A DNA stretch of 64,000 bases from Kangiella sp. TOML190 (GTDB lineage: Bacteria; Pseudomonadota; Gammaproteobacteria; Enterobacterales; Kangiellaceae), in NCBI RefSeq assembly GCF_023706045.1, contig NZ_BQYL01000001.1:248001-312000 (forward strand), read 5' to 3'. The notes below the pieces were generated by a model, which worked only from the letters and a program-made list of their open reading frames with translations, had not been told where the DNA came from and searched no databases. Below, piece after piece: positions 47,374 through 58,143 of the stretch. The translations under genes and the position numbers were made by a program. Position 1 is the first letter of the stretch; the number at the start of each line of letters is the position of its first letter.

Positions 47374-48582
47374 ATGATGAAATTACTTTCAGCTTTAGCT
47401 TTTATTGCCAAATACATTCTGATCGGCTTAGGTATCGCCGCCTTGCTGGTGCTTTTGATGCCGGAAAAATTTAATCTAAACCGGTTAATCGATTTTAATA
47501 GTCAGACTCAAACTGAAGCCCAAATCCAAGCGCTAAAGCCAACATCCGATCCTGCCACCCTTATCGCCAAAGCAAAAGCAGCAGTGGTCACTTTACAAGT
47601 TGGCTCCAAAGCCTACCCGATCAATTCGCGCCAATGTTTTGATAATGTTCGCAATCATAGCTCTGAGCAAAACGCCTGCACTTTTGTCAATAATGGCTCT
47701 GGTGTCATTATTGATAAAGAGGGATATCTAATCACCAGTGCTCATGTGGTTACTTTTTCCAGTCGTGGCCAAATTTTCGACCAAGCAGAATCAATCATCG
47801 TCAGTTTCAACGATTCAAAGACTCACAGCGCTACCATTGTTGGCATCGATCGCGAGTCAGATTTAGCCTTGCTCAAACTTAATAACCCAAACAATCTAAT
47901 CGAGCATTTTTTACCTTTAGCCACCAACAAAAATACTCAAGTGGGCGAAACCGTTTACGCCATAGGCACGCCCTATATGGGCTTTGAGCAAACCGTCACC
48001 AGCGGCATTATCAGCGCCAAATTTTTTGCCAAGGTGTCTAACTATTTGCAAACCGATGCCCAACTAAGAAGTGGTAACTCTGGCGGCGCCTTAATCAACG
48101 CTAATGGCGACTTGATCGGTATTACTCAATTAAGCACTCAAGAAGTTTCTGGCGAGCAACTACTGCAAAACTTCGCCATTACCGCGCCCGATGTGGCGCG
48201 AATAGCCTCTCAGCTCAAGCAGTACGGAAAAGTGAAGCGCGGCTGGTTGGGTTTTAGCGGTGATATGAGCATCAACTTGGCTTCCATTAGCCAAGAACGC
48301 CAGCTTAATACGCAACAAGTGGCCGAGCTGGAAAGCGCAATCAAACAACTGCCTTTCGGTTTAGGTATTGTGGTTACAGGCCTTCACGCCAATGGCCCCG
48401 CCGAACAAGCAGGTTTGCAGCTTTTTGATATTGTCACCAAGGTTAATGAGCTGCCACTGTACAACAGCACCGATCTGCTTGGCGCTATTTGGAATAAAGC
48501 ACCCGATGATAGGGTTACCGTTACCTATTGGCGCAATGGCCAAGAATTTAAAACTGAAGTAGTGCTAGGAACCAAAAGCTGA
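47374..48582 (+). CDS. degS: DegS/HtrA-type serine protease with one PDZ domain
   Basis: 402 residues. One N-terminal membrane anchor (about 10-30), a trypsin-like domain with catalytic H124 (ITSAHVV), D163 (RESDLALLKL) and S236 (LRSGNSGGA), then one PDZ domain (about 290-395). A membrane anchor and a single PDZ fit DegS rather than DegP/DegQ. DegS starts the sigma-E response by cutting RseA. Two cysteines (C88, C102) flank a short loop early in the protease domain and may form a disulfide. Confidence 0.88.
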   Translation: MMKLLSALAFIAKYILIGLGIAALLVLLMPEKFNLNRLIDFNSQTQTEAQIQALKPTSDPATLIAKAKAAVVTLQVGSKAYPINSRQCFDNVRNHSSEQNACTFVNNGSGVIIDKEGYLITSAHVVTFSSRGQIFDQAESIIVSFNDSKTHSATIVGIDRESDLALLKLNNPNNLIEHFLPLATNKNTQVGETVYAIGTPYMGFEQTVTSGIISAKFFAKVSNYLQTDAQLRSGNSGGALINANGDLIGITQLSTQEVSGEQLLQNFAITAPDVARIASQLKQYGKVKRGWLGFSGDMSINLASISQERQLNTQQVAELESAIKQLPFGLGIVVTGLHANGPAEQAGLQLFDIVTKVNELPLYNSTDLLGAIWNKAPDDRVTVTYWRNGQEFKTEVVLGTKS

Positions 48583-48703
48583 GAAAAAATTGCAACCAAA
48601 CCATCTTAAGATACCAACCATGTAATGATTCTAAGCAATCATCCTCTTTTAGCGACTGTTAATATGGGCTTTAGCATAAAATCAACGCCTTATATTTTTT
48701 AGT

Positions 48704-49090
48704 GTGTTTTTATCAAGCTGTGCATTGTTGGGTAGCCCATCGTTTGAAAGTGATGTTGTTAAAAACGGTGAACTGAAACAATACGCACTTATTTTGAATG
48801 GTAAAAGGCCTAATATGGTTCACGATGAATCTCAAATGTTTTGGCCAACTTACTATGATGTTTTTTATAAAATACATGTCTATCAATTAGCTGGGGTAAT
48901 AACTGAGGGTGATTTCAAAATAACATATAACAATAAGCTACATAACTTAAAATCGTACTCGGGCTCTTTAACATTTACAGAGAATGAAGTAATAATAAAC
49001 TTGCGTAACTGTCCACATCCTGACAATTGCTTTAATGCTGACTTTAACGGCACTTACAATTTGAAAAATAAAATACAACAAGCCAATTAA
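48704..49090 (+). CDS. Small lipoprotein-like protein with a disputed start
   Basis: 128 residues from a GTG at 48704, reading VFLSSCALLGS: a lipobox (LSSC) without a proper signal peptide N-terminus. The in-frame upstream codons back to a stop at 48677 contain no usual start. An ATG at 48664 in another frame encodes MGFSIKSTPYIF and stops in a six-T run; one T fewer would fuse it to the lipobox and give a normal lipoprotein signal. The mature part is beta-rich with two cysteines (CPHPDNC) and is not recognised. Codon use is AT-rich. It may be frame-broken or mis-sequenced. Confidence 0.55.
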   Translation: MFLSSCALLGSPSFESDVVKNGELKQYALILNGKRPNMVHDESQMFWPTYYDVFYKIHVYQLAGVITEGDFKITYNNKLHNLKSYSGSLTFTENEVIINLRNCPHPDNCFNADFNGTYNLKNKIQQAN

Positions 49091-49140
49091 GACTGAACTG
49101 CTAAAGCTAGGTTGCTATGCGCCACTATTGGAATCTTAAA

Positions 49141-50418
<1,278 letters not shown>

Positions 50419-50433
50419 TCAACTTAAGTTGGA

Positions 50434-50679
50434 TTACTGGAAATGTTTTACTTTTTGCCATTCGGCGTCAGTGTAAGCTTTAATGGTTAGAGCGTGAATT
50501 GCGCCACTGGCAATATGTTCATTCACCGTGCCATAAACCAATTGTTGGCGCTTGACCGAGCGCAAATCAGCAAAAGCTTCACTTACCACCACCACCGAAA
50601 AGTGGCTGCCGTCGCCTTCAACTGTTAGGTGTTGGCAATCGATCTCGGCTTTAATTAGTTGTTCAATCGTTTCTATCAT
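50434..50679 (-). CDS. ibaG: BolA-family protein IbaG (YrbA)
   Basis: 81 residues with the BolA fold: VEGDGSHFSVVVVSEAFADL then SVKRQQLVYGTVNE and HALTIKAYTDAEW. BolA-like proteins bind monothiol glutaredoxin with an Fe-S cluster. It is upstream of murA in one leftward unit; a minus-strand TATAAT at 50724-50729 may be its -10. Confidence 0.95.
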   Translation of the reverse strand: MIETIEQLIKAEIDCQHLTVEGDGSHFSVVVVSEAFADLRSVKRQQLVYGTVNEHIASGAIHALTIKAYTDAEWQKVKHFQ

Positions 50680-51024
50680 GTCTATTCACTATTGGGATTT
50701 AAAGATTGGCTTTTGCAGACGCCATTATAAGCGGTTGGCGAGCACACAATACCGCTCAATTCTGCATAAAGCTGCGAGCAATCTTACAAAGTATGTCATA
50801 AAAGTGGCGGAATTTTACCTCAAATCGAAGCTAGAAACACTAATGGTGACAGTCTTTGTGTGAATCAGTTACAATAAGCCATGACAGGACAAGAAGTATC
50901 GAGGCAATGATTTGCAACAAAATCGCACTTGCTTTTGTACAACTTGTCCTATTTTATATAGCTATAAATGCATTGGAGTGGTCAAGCCGCTTAAAAAACC
51001 TCCAATACAATAATAAGGGTTTTA
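50680..51024. other. Divergent ibaG-yrbG intergenic region (345 bp)
   Basis: No supported gene. It contains a minus-strand TATAAT (50724-50729) towards ibaG-murA and a good plus-strand promoter candidate towards yrbG. In E. coli the mla operon lies between these genes; it is absent here. Confidence 0.6.
50846..50875 (+). promoter_or_regulatory. Candidate promoter for the yrbG-kdsDC-lpt block
   Basis: GTGACA (50846-50851, 5/6) and TACAAT (50870-50875, 5/6) with an 18-bp spacer. It would give a leader of roughly 140 nt before yrbG. Confidence 0.5.
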
Positions 51025-52008
51025 ATGTTAGAAAATCTCGCTTTTCTATTAGTTGGGATAAGCTTACTGGTCTGGAGCGCTGACCGATTTACTGATGGCG
51101 CAGCTGCGGTCGCTCGAAATTTCGGCGTATCACGTCTGATCGTGGGGCTTACCATTGTCGCCATTGGTTCTTCATCGCCTGAAATATTCGTCTCGCTGAT
51201 GGATTCGATTAAAGAATGCCCCGCCGATGTGATCAATTGTGGCCCGCAAATAGCCATTGGTAATGCGATTGGCTCAAATATTGCTAACGTTGCTATGGTA
51301 TTGGGGATCACAGCACTAGTGCGTCCTTTACTGATCAATTCGAGTACCTTACGCCGCGAGATCCCAATTCTGTTTGCCGTAACCCTATTGGGGTTATTGG
51401 TGCTATGGGACTATAAATTAAGTCACTTTGAAGGCTTTTTGCTGCTTGCTACTTTAGTGGTCTATTTTATTTGGCTGGTGCGCCTTGGGATTCAATCGCG
51501 TACCAAAGACGACCCTATGCTGGGCGATATTGTCGAAGAATTGCCAGACAAAATGCCTAATGGTAAGGCGATTGTTTATTTAATCATCGGCCTCATTTTA
51601 TTGGTGATCAGCTCCAATATGTTGATTAAAGGTGCATCCGGTATAGCCGCTTACTTCAACGTATCCGAAACCGTGATCGGCCTTACCATTGTGGCGCTTG
51701 GCACCAGCTTGCCGGAATTGGCGGCTTCCATTGCTGGCGTGCTTAAAAACGAATATGAAATTGCTATCGGTAACGTTATCGGCTCTAATATTTTTAACTT
51801 ATTGGCGGTCCTTGGCATTCCAGCAGCATTAGCAGCGCCAAGCGTCGAGCATAAGATTTTAACCTTGGATTATCCGGTTATGTTTGGCCTGACCATTTCT
51901 CTGGCTTTTATGGCCTATGGCTTTAGAGGTCCGGGCAAGATCACGCGCCTCGAAGGAGCCGTGTTATTAGCCGTCTTTATTGGTTATTATATGATTCGCT
52001 TCTTCTAA
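51025..52008 (+). CDS. yrbG: Calcium/sodium:cation antiporter YrbG
   Basis: 327 residues with about ten membrane spans in two inverted halves. Each half has an alpha repeat: GSSSPEIFVSLMDSI and GTSLPELAASIAGVL, both followed by an IGNxIGSNI motif. It belongs to the CaCA exchanger superfamily; its ion specificity in vivo is not established. It starts the rightward run through kdsD, kdsC and lptCAB. Confidence 0.94.
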   Translation: MLENLAFLLVGISLLVWSADRFTDGAAAVARNFGVSRLIVGLTIVAIGSSSPEIFVSLMDSIKECPADVINCGPQIAIGNAIGSNIANVAMVLGITALVRPLLINSSTLRREIPILFAVTLLGLLVLWDYKLSHFEGFLLLATLVVYFIWLVRLGIQSRTKDDPMLGDIVEELPDKMPNGKAIVYLIIGLILLVISSNMLIKGASGIAAYFNVSETVIGLTIVALGTSLPELAASIAGVLKNEYEIAIGNVIGSNIFNLLAVLGIPAALAAPSVEHKILTLDYPVMFGLTISLAFMAYGFRGPGKITRLEGAVLLAVFIGYYMIRFF

Positions 52009-52100
52009 CACTTAACGCTAGAAGTCATAAATCATTTATTATCCATGCTTTAGTCGGCCCAAATTAACAACCAGGAACTAGTAAGCAAGCGAGAATACCT

Positions 52101-53072
52101 ATGGCACAGCATCAATTTTTAGCCAGCGCGCAGCGAGTTTTTTCTATCGAAAGCCAAGCTATCCAAGAGCTGGCATCGACTCTGGGCGAACAATTTGAAG
52201 CAGCCTGTCAGGATATCTTAGCCTGCCGTGGCAAGGTAGTCGTGATCGGGATGGGTAAATCCGGTCATATCGGTGGCAAAATGGCTGCAACTCTTGCCAG
52301 CACTGGTACCGCCGCCTTTTTTGTACATCCAGCCGAAGCTAGCCATGGCGATTTAGGCATGATTAGCGAGCAAGACATTATCATCGCCTTATCCAACTCC
52401 GGTGAAACCCACGAAGTTACTGCCTTATTGCCCGTCATTAAGCGACGCGGTATCCGATTAATCTCAATAACTGGCAACCCCAATTCGCAACTGGCCAAAG
52501 CCAGCCACATTCACTTAACGGTTAAAGTAGCGCAAGAAGCCTGCCCCCATAATCTAGCGCCGACGGCCTCCACCACCGCAGTTTTAGTGCTTGCCGATGC
52601 CATCGCGGTATCGCTACTCGAAGCACGTGGTTTTACCGCGGATGATTTTGCTTTATCGCACCCTGGCGGCAGCTTGGGTAAAAAGTTATTGTTATTGGTG
52701 GATGACTTGATGCATTCGGGCAAAGACTTTCCTGCGGTTAAACAAACCGTTTCCGTCAAAGAAGCTTTGCTTGAAATAACCAATAAACGCTTAGGCATGA
52801 CGGCCGTAGTCAACGAACAGCACCAACTGGAAGGGATTTTTACCGATGGCGATCTACGGCGTAGCCTAGAATTGGGAACCGATATTCTCAACCACAGGAT
52901 TGGCGAGGTCATGACCCGAGGTTGTAAAACCGTTACACTGGGTACCCTTGCATCCGAAGCAGTCAATATCATGCAGCAACACAGCATTAACGCGCTCATC
53001 GTGGTGAATGAACAAAAACAGCCGGTTGGTGCTCTAAATATGCACGATATGCTAAAAGCCGGCGTGGTGTAA
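52101..53072 (+). CDS. kdsD: Arabinose-5-phosphate isomerase KdsD
   Basis: 323 residues. An N-terminal SIS domain (VVIGMGKSGHIGGKMAATLA, SHGDLGMI, SNSGET) and two CBS domains (from about residue 205). It converts ribulose-5-phosphate to arabinose-5-phosphate for KDO synthesis. It feeds the pathway completed by KdsC. Confidence 0.97.
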   Translation: MAQHQFLASAQRVFSIESQAIQELASTLGEQFEAACQDILACRGKVVVIGMGKSGHIGGKMAATLASTGTAAFFVHPAEASHGDLGMISEQDIIIALSNSGETHEVTALLPVIKRRGIRLISITGNPNSQLAKASHIHLTVKVAQEACPHNLAPTASTTAVLVLADAIAVSLLEARGFTADDFALSHPGGSLGKKLLLLVDDLMHSGKDFPAVKQTVSVKEALLEITNKRLGMTAVVNEQHQLEGIFTDGDLRRSLELGTDILNHRIGEVMTRGCKTVTLGTLASEAVNIMQQHSINALIVVNEQKQPVGALNMHDMLKAGVV

Positions 53073-53105
53073 AATACCCCTAAACGAAATAGAAGTATTA
53101 ACTGC

Positions 53106-53663
53106 ATGAATATTAATCCCCAATTGTCCAATTTGTCCGAAGAGCTGCTACAAAAAGCCAGTCAAATTCGCTTGCTGATTTGCGATGTAGATGGAGTTCT
53201 GAGTAATGGGCAGGTAATTTTTGGTAATCAGGATGAAGAGCTAAAAACCTTTAACATAAAAGATGGTTTTGGGTTAAAAGCTTTGCAAAATCACGGTATT
53301 GGCGTAGCCATTATAACCGGACGCAACTCCAAAATTGTTGAAAGGCGTTGCCAAGAACTGGGCATAGAACACCTGTACCAAGGTCATCTAAACAAAGTCG
53401 GTGCCTTTGATGAACTGTGTGAGAAGTTTTCGATTACAGCAAACGAGGTCTGTCACGTAGGTGATGATTTACCCGATCTACCGCTTATTCAAAAGGCTGG
53501 ACTTGGAGTTGCAGTTAAGGATGCTCATTGGTTTGTGTTGCAGCATGCTGACTGGTCGACCAAACAACTGGGCGGCTTTGGCGCGGTGCGCGAAGTATGC
53601 GATTTAATTTTGCATAGCCAACAAAAACTCAAGCCTCTACTCGAATCCTATCTAGGACACTAA
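53106..53663 (+). CDS. kdsC: KDO-8-phosphate phosphatase KdsC
   Basis: 185 residues of the HAD superfamily, C0 subclass. DVDGVLSNG carries the nucleophile, with IITGRNS and HVGDDLPDLPLI motifs. It releases KDO for lipopolysaccharide inner core. It is 33 bp after kdsD and 3 bp before lptC. Confidence 0.97.
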   Translation: MNINPQLSNLSEELLQKASQIRLLICDVDGVLSNGQVIFGNQDEELKTFNIKDGFGLKALQNHGIGVAIITGRNSKIVERRCQELGIEHLYQGHLNKVGAFDELCEKFSITANEVCHVGDDLPDLPLIQKAGLGVAVKDAHWFVLQHADWSTKQLGGFGAVREVCDLILHSQQKLKPLLESYLGH

Positions 53664-53666
53664 TCC

Positions 53667-54221
53667 ATGAACTTCTTTAAAGGACGCGCAATACTTTGGT
53701 TACTGATCCCCGTAGCCTTTATTGTGGCCTTTCTATGGGATACGTCGGCTCCAACTCAACCAAACTTTATTCAGGAGCCGAGCAACCCAGATTATTTTTT
53801 GGTCGATACTCATACCATAGAATTTAGCGAAAACGGACTTGCCGATCGTCAGTTTAAAAGCGATAAAACCTTACATTACCTATTTAAACAAGAAACCAAT
53901 TTAGAAAATCCGCAATTCAGTTTTACCAACAAAGATAATCAGCAATGGTTTGTGACCGCGCAATCGGCCATCAGTAAAGAAATGACGGAAGAATTATTTC
54001 TGAGAGGCCAAGTTAAAGTCAGTTTTGCACAAAGCGATAGCAGTCAGGCGATACTGAATACAGAGCAATTGACCATCGATTTTGCAACCGAAAACGCTTA
54101 CACTCAAGAAGCTGTAATCTTACAAGATCAATTCTACCAACTCTCGGCGGTCGGTATGAGCATTGATTTTTATGAAAATTTAGTCCATTTTAAATCACAA
54201 GTGGTTTCAGAAGAATTATGA
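53667..54221 (+). CDS. lptC: Lipopolysaccharide export protein LptC
   Basis: 184 residues. One N-terminal membrane span (about 7-24) and a periplasmic beta-jellyroll. It links the LptB2FG transporter to the LptA bridge. The stop overlaps the lptA ATG by 4 bp. Sequence conservation is modest, so position between kdsC and lptA supports the call. Confidence 0.95.
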   Translation: MNFFKGRAILWLLIPVAFIVAFLWDTSAPTQPNFIQEPSNPDYFLVDTHTIEFSENGLADRQFKSDKTLHYLFKQETNLENPQFSFTNKDNQQWFVTAQSAISKEMTEELFLRGQVKVSFAQSDSSQAILNTEQLTIDFATENAYTQEAVILQDQFYQLSAVGMSIDFYENLVHFKSQVVSEEL

Positions 54222-55012
54222 AATTGATCCGCCATTACCTCGCTTCTAGTCAATTACTGTCGATGCTATTTTTGACGGGCGTCGCTGTATTACTGTTGAG
54301 CTTTAGTCCGTTTCTAGTAGCCGCTCAGTCGGAAAAATCGAACATCCGCTCTGACGAATCTTTTTTGCAAGAAAATAAGTTTATTTATCAAGGCAATGTG
54401 CTTTATGAGCATGATAATCTTGAGATCAAAGCCGAAACCTTAATACGCGAAAACAAAGAGCGCAAAAAAGTTACGGTTACGGGTAATCCAGCCAAGGTTT
54501 TTTATACCGATAATCAAGGCGAACAGACGGAAATCTTCGCTCCTGCTATTTATTACTGGGAAGATTCGGGAGAAATTCTAGCCAGCGGGCCAATAGATAT
54601 TAAGCAAACCTCGAAACAAGACCGCTTACGGCTTTTTGGAAACGAGTTAAAAGCCAATCGGCAGGTTTCCTCAGGCTTTAGCTTTAAATTAACAGGCACG
54701 CCGACTCGGTTTGAATTACAGCAACCCGGCCTTGAACACATCAAAGCCACGGCCAACAGCTTAAGCTCTAACGGCAAAGGCCGAAAAACCCTGCTCAAAG
54801 GCAACGTTAAATTACGTCAAGGTGACTCCTACATGGCCGCTGCAACCATTACCTATGATGGTGAAACGGGCTTGGTCTCGGCTAAGCAAAGTCAGGACGG
54901 CAGCCAAAGAGTCGAAACTGAGTTTTTTTGGGATGACGAAAATCAAAAGCCGCCTACAGAGGAAAACCCGCAAGCAAGCGAATCTGAAAATACGGATGAC
55001 AACAACAATTAA
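54218..55012 (+). CDS. lptA: Lipopolysaccharide transport periplasmic protein LptA
   Basis: 264 residues, longer than E. coli LptA (185). A long signal sequence (to about 37, ending VAAQS) precedes the OstA-like domain with VLYEHDNLEIKAETL and GNVKLRQGDSYMAAATITYD. A C-terminal tail of about 30 residues is acidic and N-rich and looks disordered. It forms the periplasmic LPS bridge. Confidence 0.95.
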   Translation: MKLIRHYLASSQLLSMLFLTGVAVLLLSFSPFLVAAQSEKSNIRSDESFLQENKFIYQGNVLYEHDNLEIKAETLIRENKERKKVTVTGNPAKVFYTDNQGEQTEIFAPAIYYWEDSGEILASGPIDIKQTSKQDRLRLFGNELKANRQVSSGFSFKLTGTPTRFELQQPGLEHIKATANSLSSNGKGRKTLLKGNVKLRQGDSYMAAATITYDGETGLVSAKQSQDGSQRVETEFFWDDENQKPPTEENPQASESENTDDNNN

Positions 55013-55033
55013 CCGAAGTGCCGAGAACTCCTA

Positions 55034-55759
55034 ATGACGATTTTACACGCCCAATCTTTAGCCAAAAGTTATAAAAGCCGTAAAGTGGTTGAAGACGTCA
55101 GCTTGCAGGTAGAGCAAGGCTCGGTTGTCGGTTTATTAGGGCCAAATGGTGCTGGTAAAACCACCTCATTTTACATGATTGTGGGCTTGGTGCCTTCCGA
55201 TTCTGGAAAAATCTTATTGGACAACAAAGACTTAACCAGTGTCGCCATGCACAACCGCGCAAAAATGGGTATTGGTTACCTACCGCAAGAGGCTTCTATT
55301 TTTCGCCAATTGTCGGTACAGGATAACATCATGGCAATTTTGCAGCTGCGTAAAGAACTGTCCGACAGTGAGCGCGAAGAAAGACTTGAGCAGCTACTTA
55401 AAGAATTTCATATTGAGCATATCAGACGCAGCCTTGGTATGAGCCTTTCGGGCGGTGAGAGACGGCGCGTAGAAATAGCCAGAGCCTTAGCCAACGATCC
55501 TAAATTTATTTTATTGGATGAGCCTTTTGCAGGCGTTGATCCTATTTCGGTGATTGAAATCAAGTCGATTATTCAACACCTTAAAGAACGCGGGCTTGGT
55601 GTTCTTATCACCGATCACAATGTTCGTGAAACTCTTGATGTTTGTGAACATGCTTACATTGTGGATGCTGGAAACATTATCGCTGAAGGTACACCGCAAG
55701 ACATTTTAGCCAATAAACTGGTACGCCAGCGCTACCTTGGCGAGCACTTTACAATGTAA
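55034..55759 (+). CDS. lptB: LPS export ABC transporter ATPase LptB
   Basis: 241 residues. Walker [11 protein letters not shown], signature [15 protein letters not shown], Walker [12 protein letters not shown] and the switch histidine in ITDHNVRE. It powers LPS extraction by LptFG. It lies 21 bp after lptA; 159 bp then separate it from rpoN. Confidence 0.99.
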   Translation: MTILHAQSLAKSYKSRKVVEDVSLQVEQGSVVGLLGPNGAGKTTSFYMIVGLVPSDSGKILLDNKDLTSVAMHNRAKMGIGYLPQEASIFRQLSVQDNIMAILQLRKELSDSEREERLEQLLKEFHIEHIRRSLGMSLSGGERRRVEIARALANDPKFILLDEPFAGVDPISVIEIKSIIQHLKERGLGVLITDHNVRETLDVCEHAYIVDAGNIIAEGTPQDILANKLVRQRYLGEHFTM

Positions 55760-55918
55760 ATCAGTACCTTATCACTGACTATAACTCTTGCTTAAATAAA
55801 TCACCCTTGTTTTTAAGATTTTTTGTCCCTATCTATTTAATAAGCACTTGCAAGCCACTTCCCATAGGAGTAACTTGTAACTAAAGGATATAATTTTAAG
55901 AGTGGTACTAATTTTTTA

Positions 55919-57289
55919 ATGAGCCTAGAGTTAGACCTACAACTCAAACAACAACTCAAACTGAATCCTCAGTTGCAGCAATCGTTAAAGTTGCTCCAAC
56001 TTTCGCAACTTGAGCTGACTCAAGAAATTCAACAACAAATATATACTAATCCATTACTCGGACTCGAAGCTGCTTCTGATGAAGCTAGCGAACCTCAAGA
56101 ATTTGAACCTCTGAGTGCCGACGTCGCTAGCCAACAAACAAACACCGCCGATAGATTGCAGCAATCGGATCATCTGGTGGATTCTACCGATCTGAAAGAG
56201 CAATTAGAATTTCAATTACAGCTACACCACCTATCACAATTCGATCTTGAGATTGGTTACTACGTGATTGAGAACCTTAACCGGCAGGGTTTTTTAACGG
56301 TTACGCCCAAAGAAGTTTGCCAGCAAATCCTGCGCGATCTAGAACATCATGTGGAGCAAGATGAAGTCATTGCCATTCAGCATCTAATCCAATCTTTTGA
56401 ACCCAAAGGTTGCGCCTGCCAAGATTTACAAGAATTTTTATTGCTACAATTAAAATCCTATCAAGGTGATAATAAGCCTTTATTAAAGCAGTTGCTGTTA
56501 GAGCAATTTCAATCGCTCGCTAATGGGCACTACACTAATATTTTAAACAGCTTAAAAATTAATCAGCGCCAATTAACTGCCTTGCTCGAAAGCTTAAAAG
56601 GTTTTAGACAAAGACCTAACGACTATCAATCGGAAGAAAGCAACGACTATATCAGCCCAGATATTAAAGTGGTGCATAAAGATGGTCATTGGCAAGCCGA
56701 GCTAATTCAAAAACAACTACCGCGAGTACGGATTAATCAGAAAAATTATGATTTATTAAAGCAATCTGCAAAAAAAGACGATAAAGCCTATTTGCAAAAT
56801 AAACTCCAGCAAGCGCAATTTTTTATCCGAGCTTTGGAAGCTCGAGAATCTACTTTGCAAAAAGTGGCTAATTATATCGTCAAGCATCAACAGGCTTTTT
56901 TTGCAGACGGCGAAGCCGCTTTAAAACCGTTAAAGTTGATGGATTTAGCAGATACTTTAGAACTCCACGAATCAACCATTTCGCGCGCCACCAGTAATAA
57001 ATACTGTTTGGTTTCCGGAAGAACCATACCTTTAAAATCCCTATTTTCTCATGCCATAAAAAACTCTGAAGGAGGTGAATGCTCTCAAGCAGCCATCAAA
57101 AATAAAATTCAACAACTCATCAAAGCGGAGCCTTCCCGCAAACCTTTGAGTGATAATTCGATTGTCCAATTATTGAGCCAACAAGGTATTAGCATTGCTC
57201 GGCGCACGGTTGCCAAATACCGCGATGCCCTGCAAATTCCAAGTGCTCATAAGCGCAAGCAGTTATCACATTTACACACATCAACCTAA
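55919..57289 (+). CDS. rpoN: RNA polymerase sigma-54 factor RpoN
   Basis: 456 residues. A glutamine-rich region I (LKLNPQLQQSLKLLQLSQLE) is followed by an acidic region II, the core-binding region and the C-terminal RpoN box ARRTVAKYRD. Slightly shorter than E. coli RpoN (477). It directs enhancer-dependent transcription. It precedes hpf and ptsN in the classic order. Confidence 0.98.
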   Translation: MSLELDLQLKQQLKLNPQLQQSLKLLQLSQLELTQEIQQQIYTNPLLGLEAASDEASEPQEFEPLSADVASQQTNTADRLQQSDHLVDSTDLKEQLEFQLQLHHLSQFDLEIGYYVIENLNRQGFLTVTPKEVCQQILRDLEHHVEQDEVIAIQHLIQSFEPKGCACQDLQEFLLLQLKSYQGDNKPLLKQLLLEQFQSLANGHYTNILNSLKINQRQLTALLESLKGFRQRPNDYQSEESNDYISPDIKVVHKDGHWQAELIQKQLPRVRINQKNYDLLKQSAKKDDKAYLQNKLQQAQFFIRALEARESTLQKVANYIVKHQQAFFADGEAALKPLKLMDLADTLELHESTISRATSNKYCLVSGRTIPLKSLFSHAIKNSEGGECSQAAIKNKIQQLIKAEPSRKPLSDNSIVQLLSQQGISIARRTVAKYRDALQIPSAHKRKQLSHLHTST

Positions 57290-57310
57290 TTCAACAGAAG
57301 GAATTCATTT

Positions 57311-57598
57311 ATGCAAATTAACCTAACTGGACGTCATCTTGAAGTTACCGATCCTCTTAAGACTTTTGTTAATGAAAAATTTGCTCGGCTAGAGCGTCAT
57401 TTCGATCACATTAACAACGTTTACGTCATCCTGAGTGTTGAAAAAGTTAGACAAATTGCTGAAGCTACTTTACACGTTAATGGCGGCGAACTGTTTGCTA
57501 ATAGTGAAGCCGAAGATATGTACGCAGCAATTGATTTATTAGTTGATAAGTTAGACCGTCAAGTGATAAAACATAAGGAAAAAATGAAGCGCCATTAA
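57311..57598 (+). CDS. hpf: Ribosome hibernation promoting factor HPF (short form)
   Basis: 95 residues, matching short HPF. It begins MQINLTGRHLEVTDPLKTFV and has the DMYAAIDLLVDKLDRQVIKHK segment. It binds the 30S decoding centre and promotes 100S dimers in stationary phase. It lies 21 bp after rpoN. Confidence 0.97.
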   Translation: MQINLTGRHLEVTDPLKTFVNEKFARLERHFDHINNVYVILSVEKVRQIAEATLHVNGGELFANSEAEDMYAAIDLLVDKLDRQVIKHKEKMKRH

Positions 57599-57606
57599 GC
57601 CCTTTT

Positions 57607-58143
57607 ATGCAAATATCCGAAATCATTGCTCCCGAGCTGTGCAAGCTCGGCGAGCAAGCCTCTAGTCGCAAAAAAGCTTTGCAAGTTGCTGCCAAACATC
57701 TTGAGTCATATGAGCCGCAATTAGACGCTTTTACTACCCTAAAAGCGTTAGTCACTCGCGAGCAGCTAGGCTCTACCGCTATTGGTAATGGAGTAGCGTT
57801 ACCGCATGGTCGCTTAATAGAATGTGACAAACCCATAGCTATTTTACTGACTTTAGACGCTGGGGTTGATTTTGATGCTCCCGATGCGGAACTGGTGAAT
57901 CTAATATTTTGCTTAATCGTGCCACAACAGTATAATTTTCAGCAGCTAGGCGGACTCAATAGAATAGTCGAAGTCTTTAGCAACAAGGTATTAAGAGCGC
58001 AGATGCGCAACGCGCATAATGATGAAGCTTTATTCGATATTATGCACGTTGCGTTAACCCAATACGATCAAGAGCAAGCAAACCTGCAAGCGCCCATTCA
58101 AGACAAAAATAAGGATCAACCTAATGAAACTAGTCATTCTTAG
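57607..58143 (+). CDS. ptsN: Nitrogen PTS EIIA protein PtsN
   Basis: 178 residues of the EIIA-fructose/nitrogen fold. Phosphorylatable H67 lies in NGVALPHGRL. It is a regulatory phosphoprotein (potassium and nitrogen balance in E. coli). It overlaps the rapZ start by 20 bp. Confidence 0.96.
   Translation: MQISEIIAPELCKLGEQASSRKKALQVAAKHLESYEPQLDAFTTLKALVTREQLGSTAIGNGVALPHGRLIECDKPIAILLTLDAGVDFDAPDAELVNLIFCLIVPQQYNFQQLGGLNRIVEVFSNKVLRAQMRNAHNDEALFDIMHVALTQYDQEQANLQAPIQDKNKDQPNETSHS

Noticed and set aside
50856-51083. 75-codon frame upstream of and overlapping yrbG
   Set aside because: It overlaps the start of a well-supported gene in another frame and lacks a good ribosome site, despite a hydrophobic stretch.
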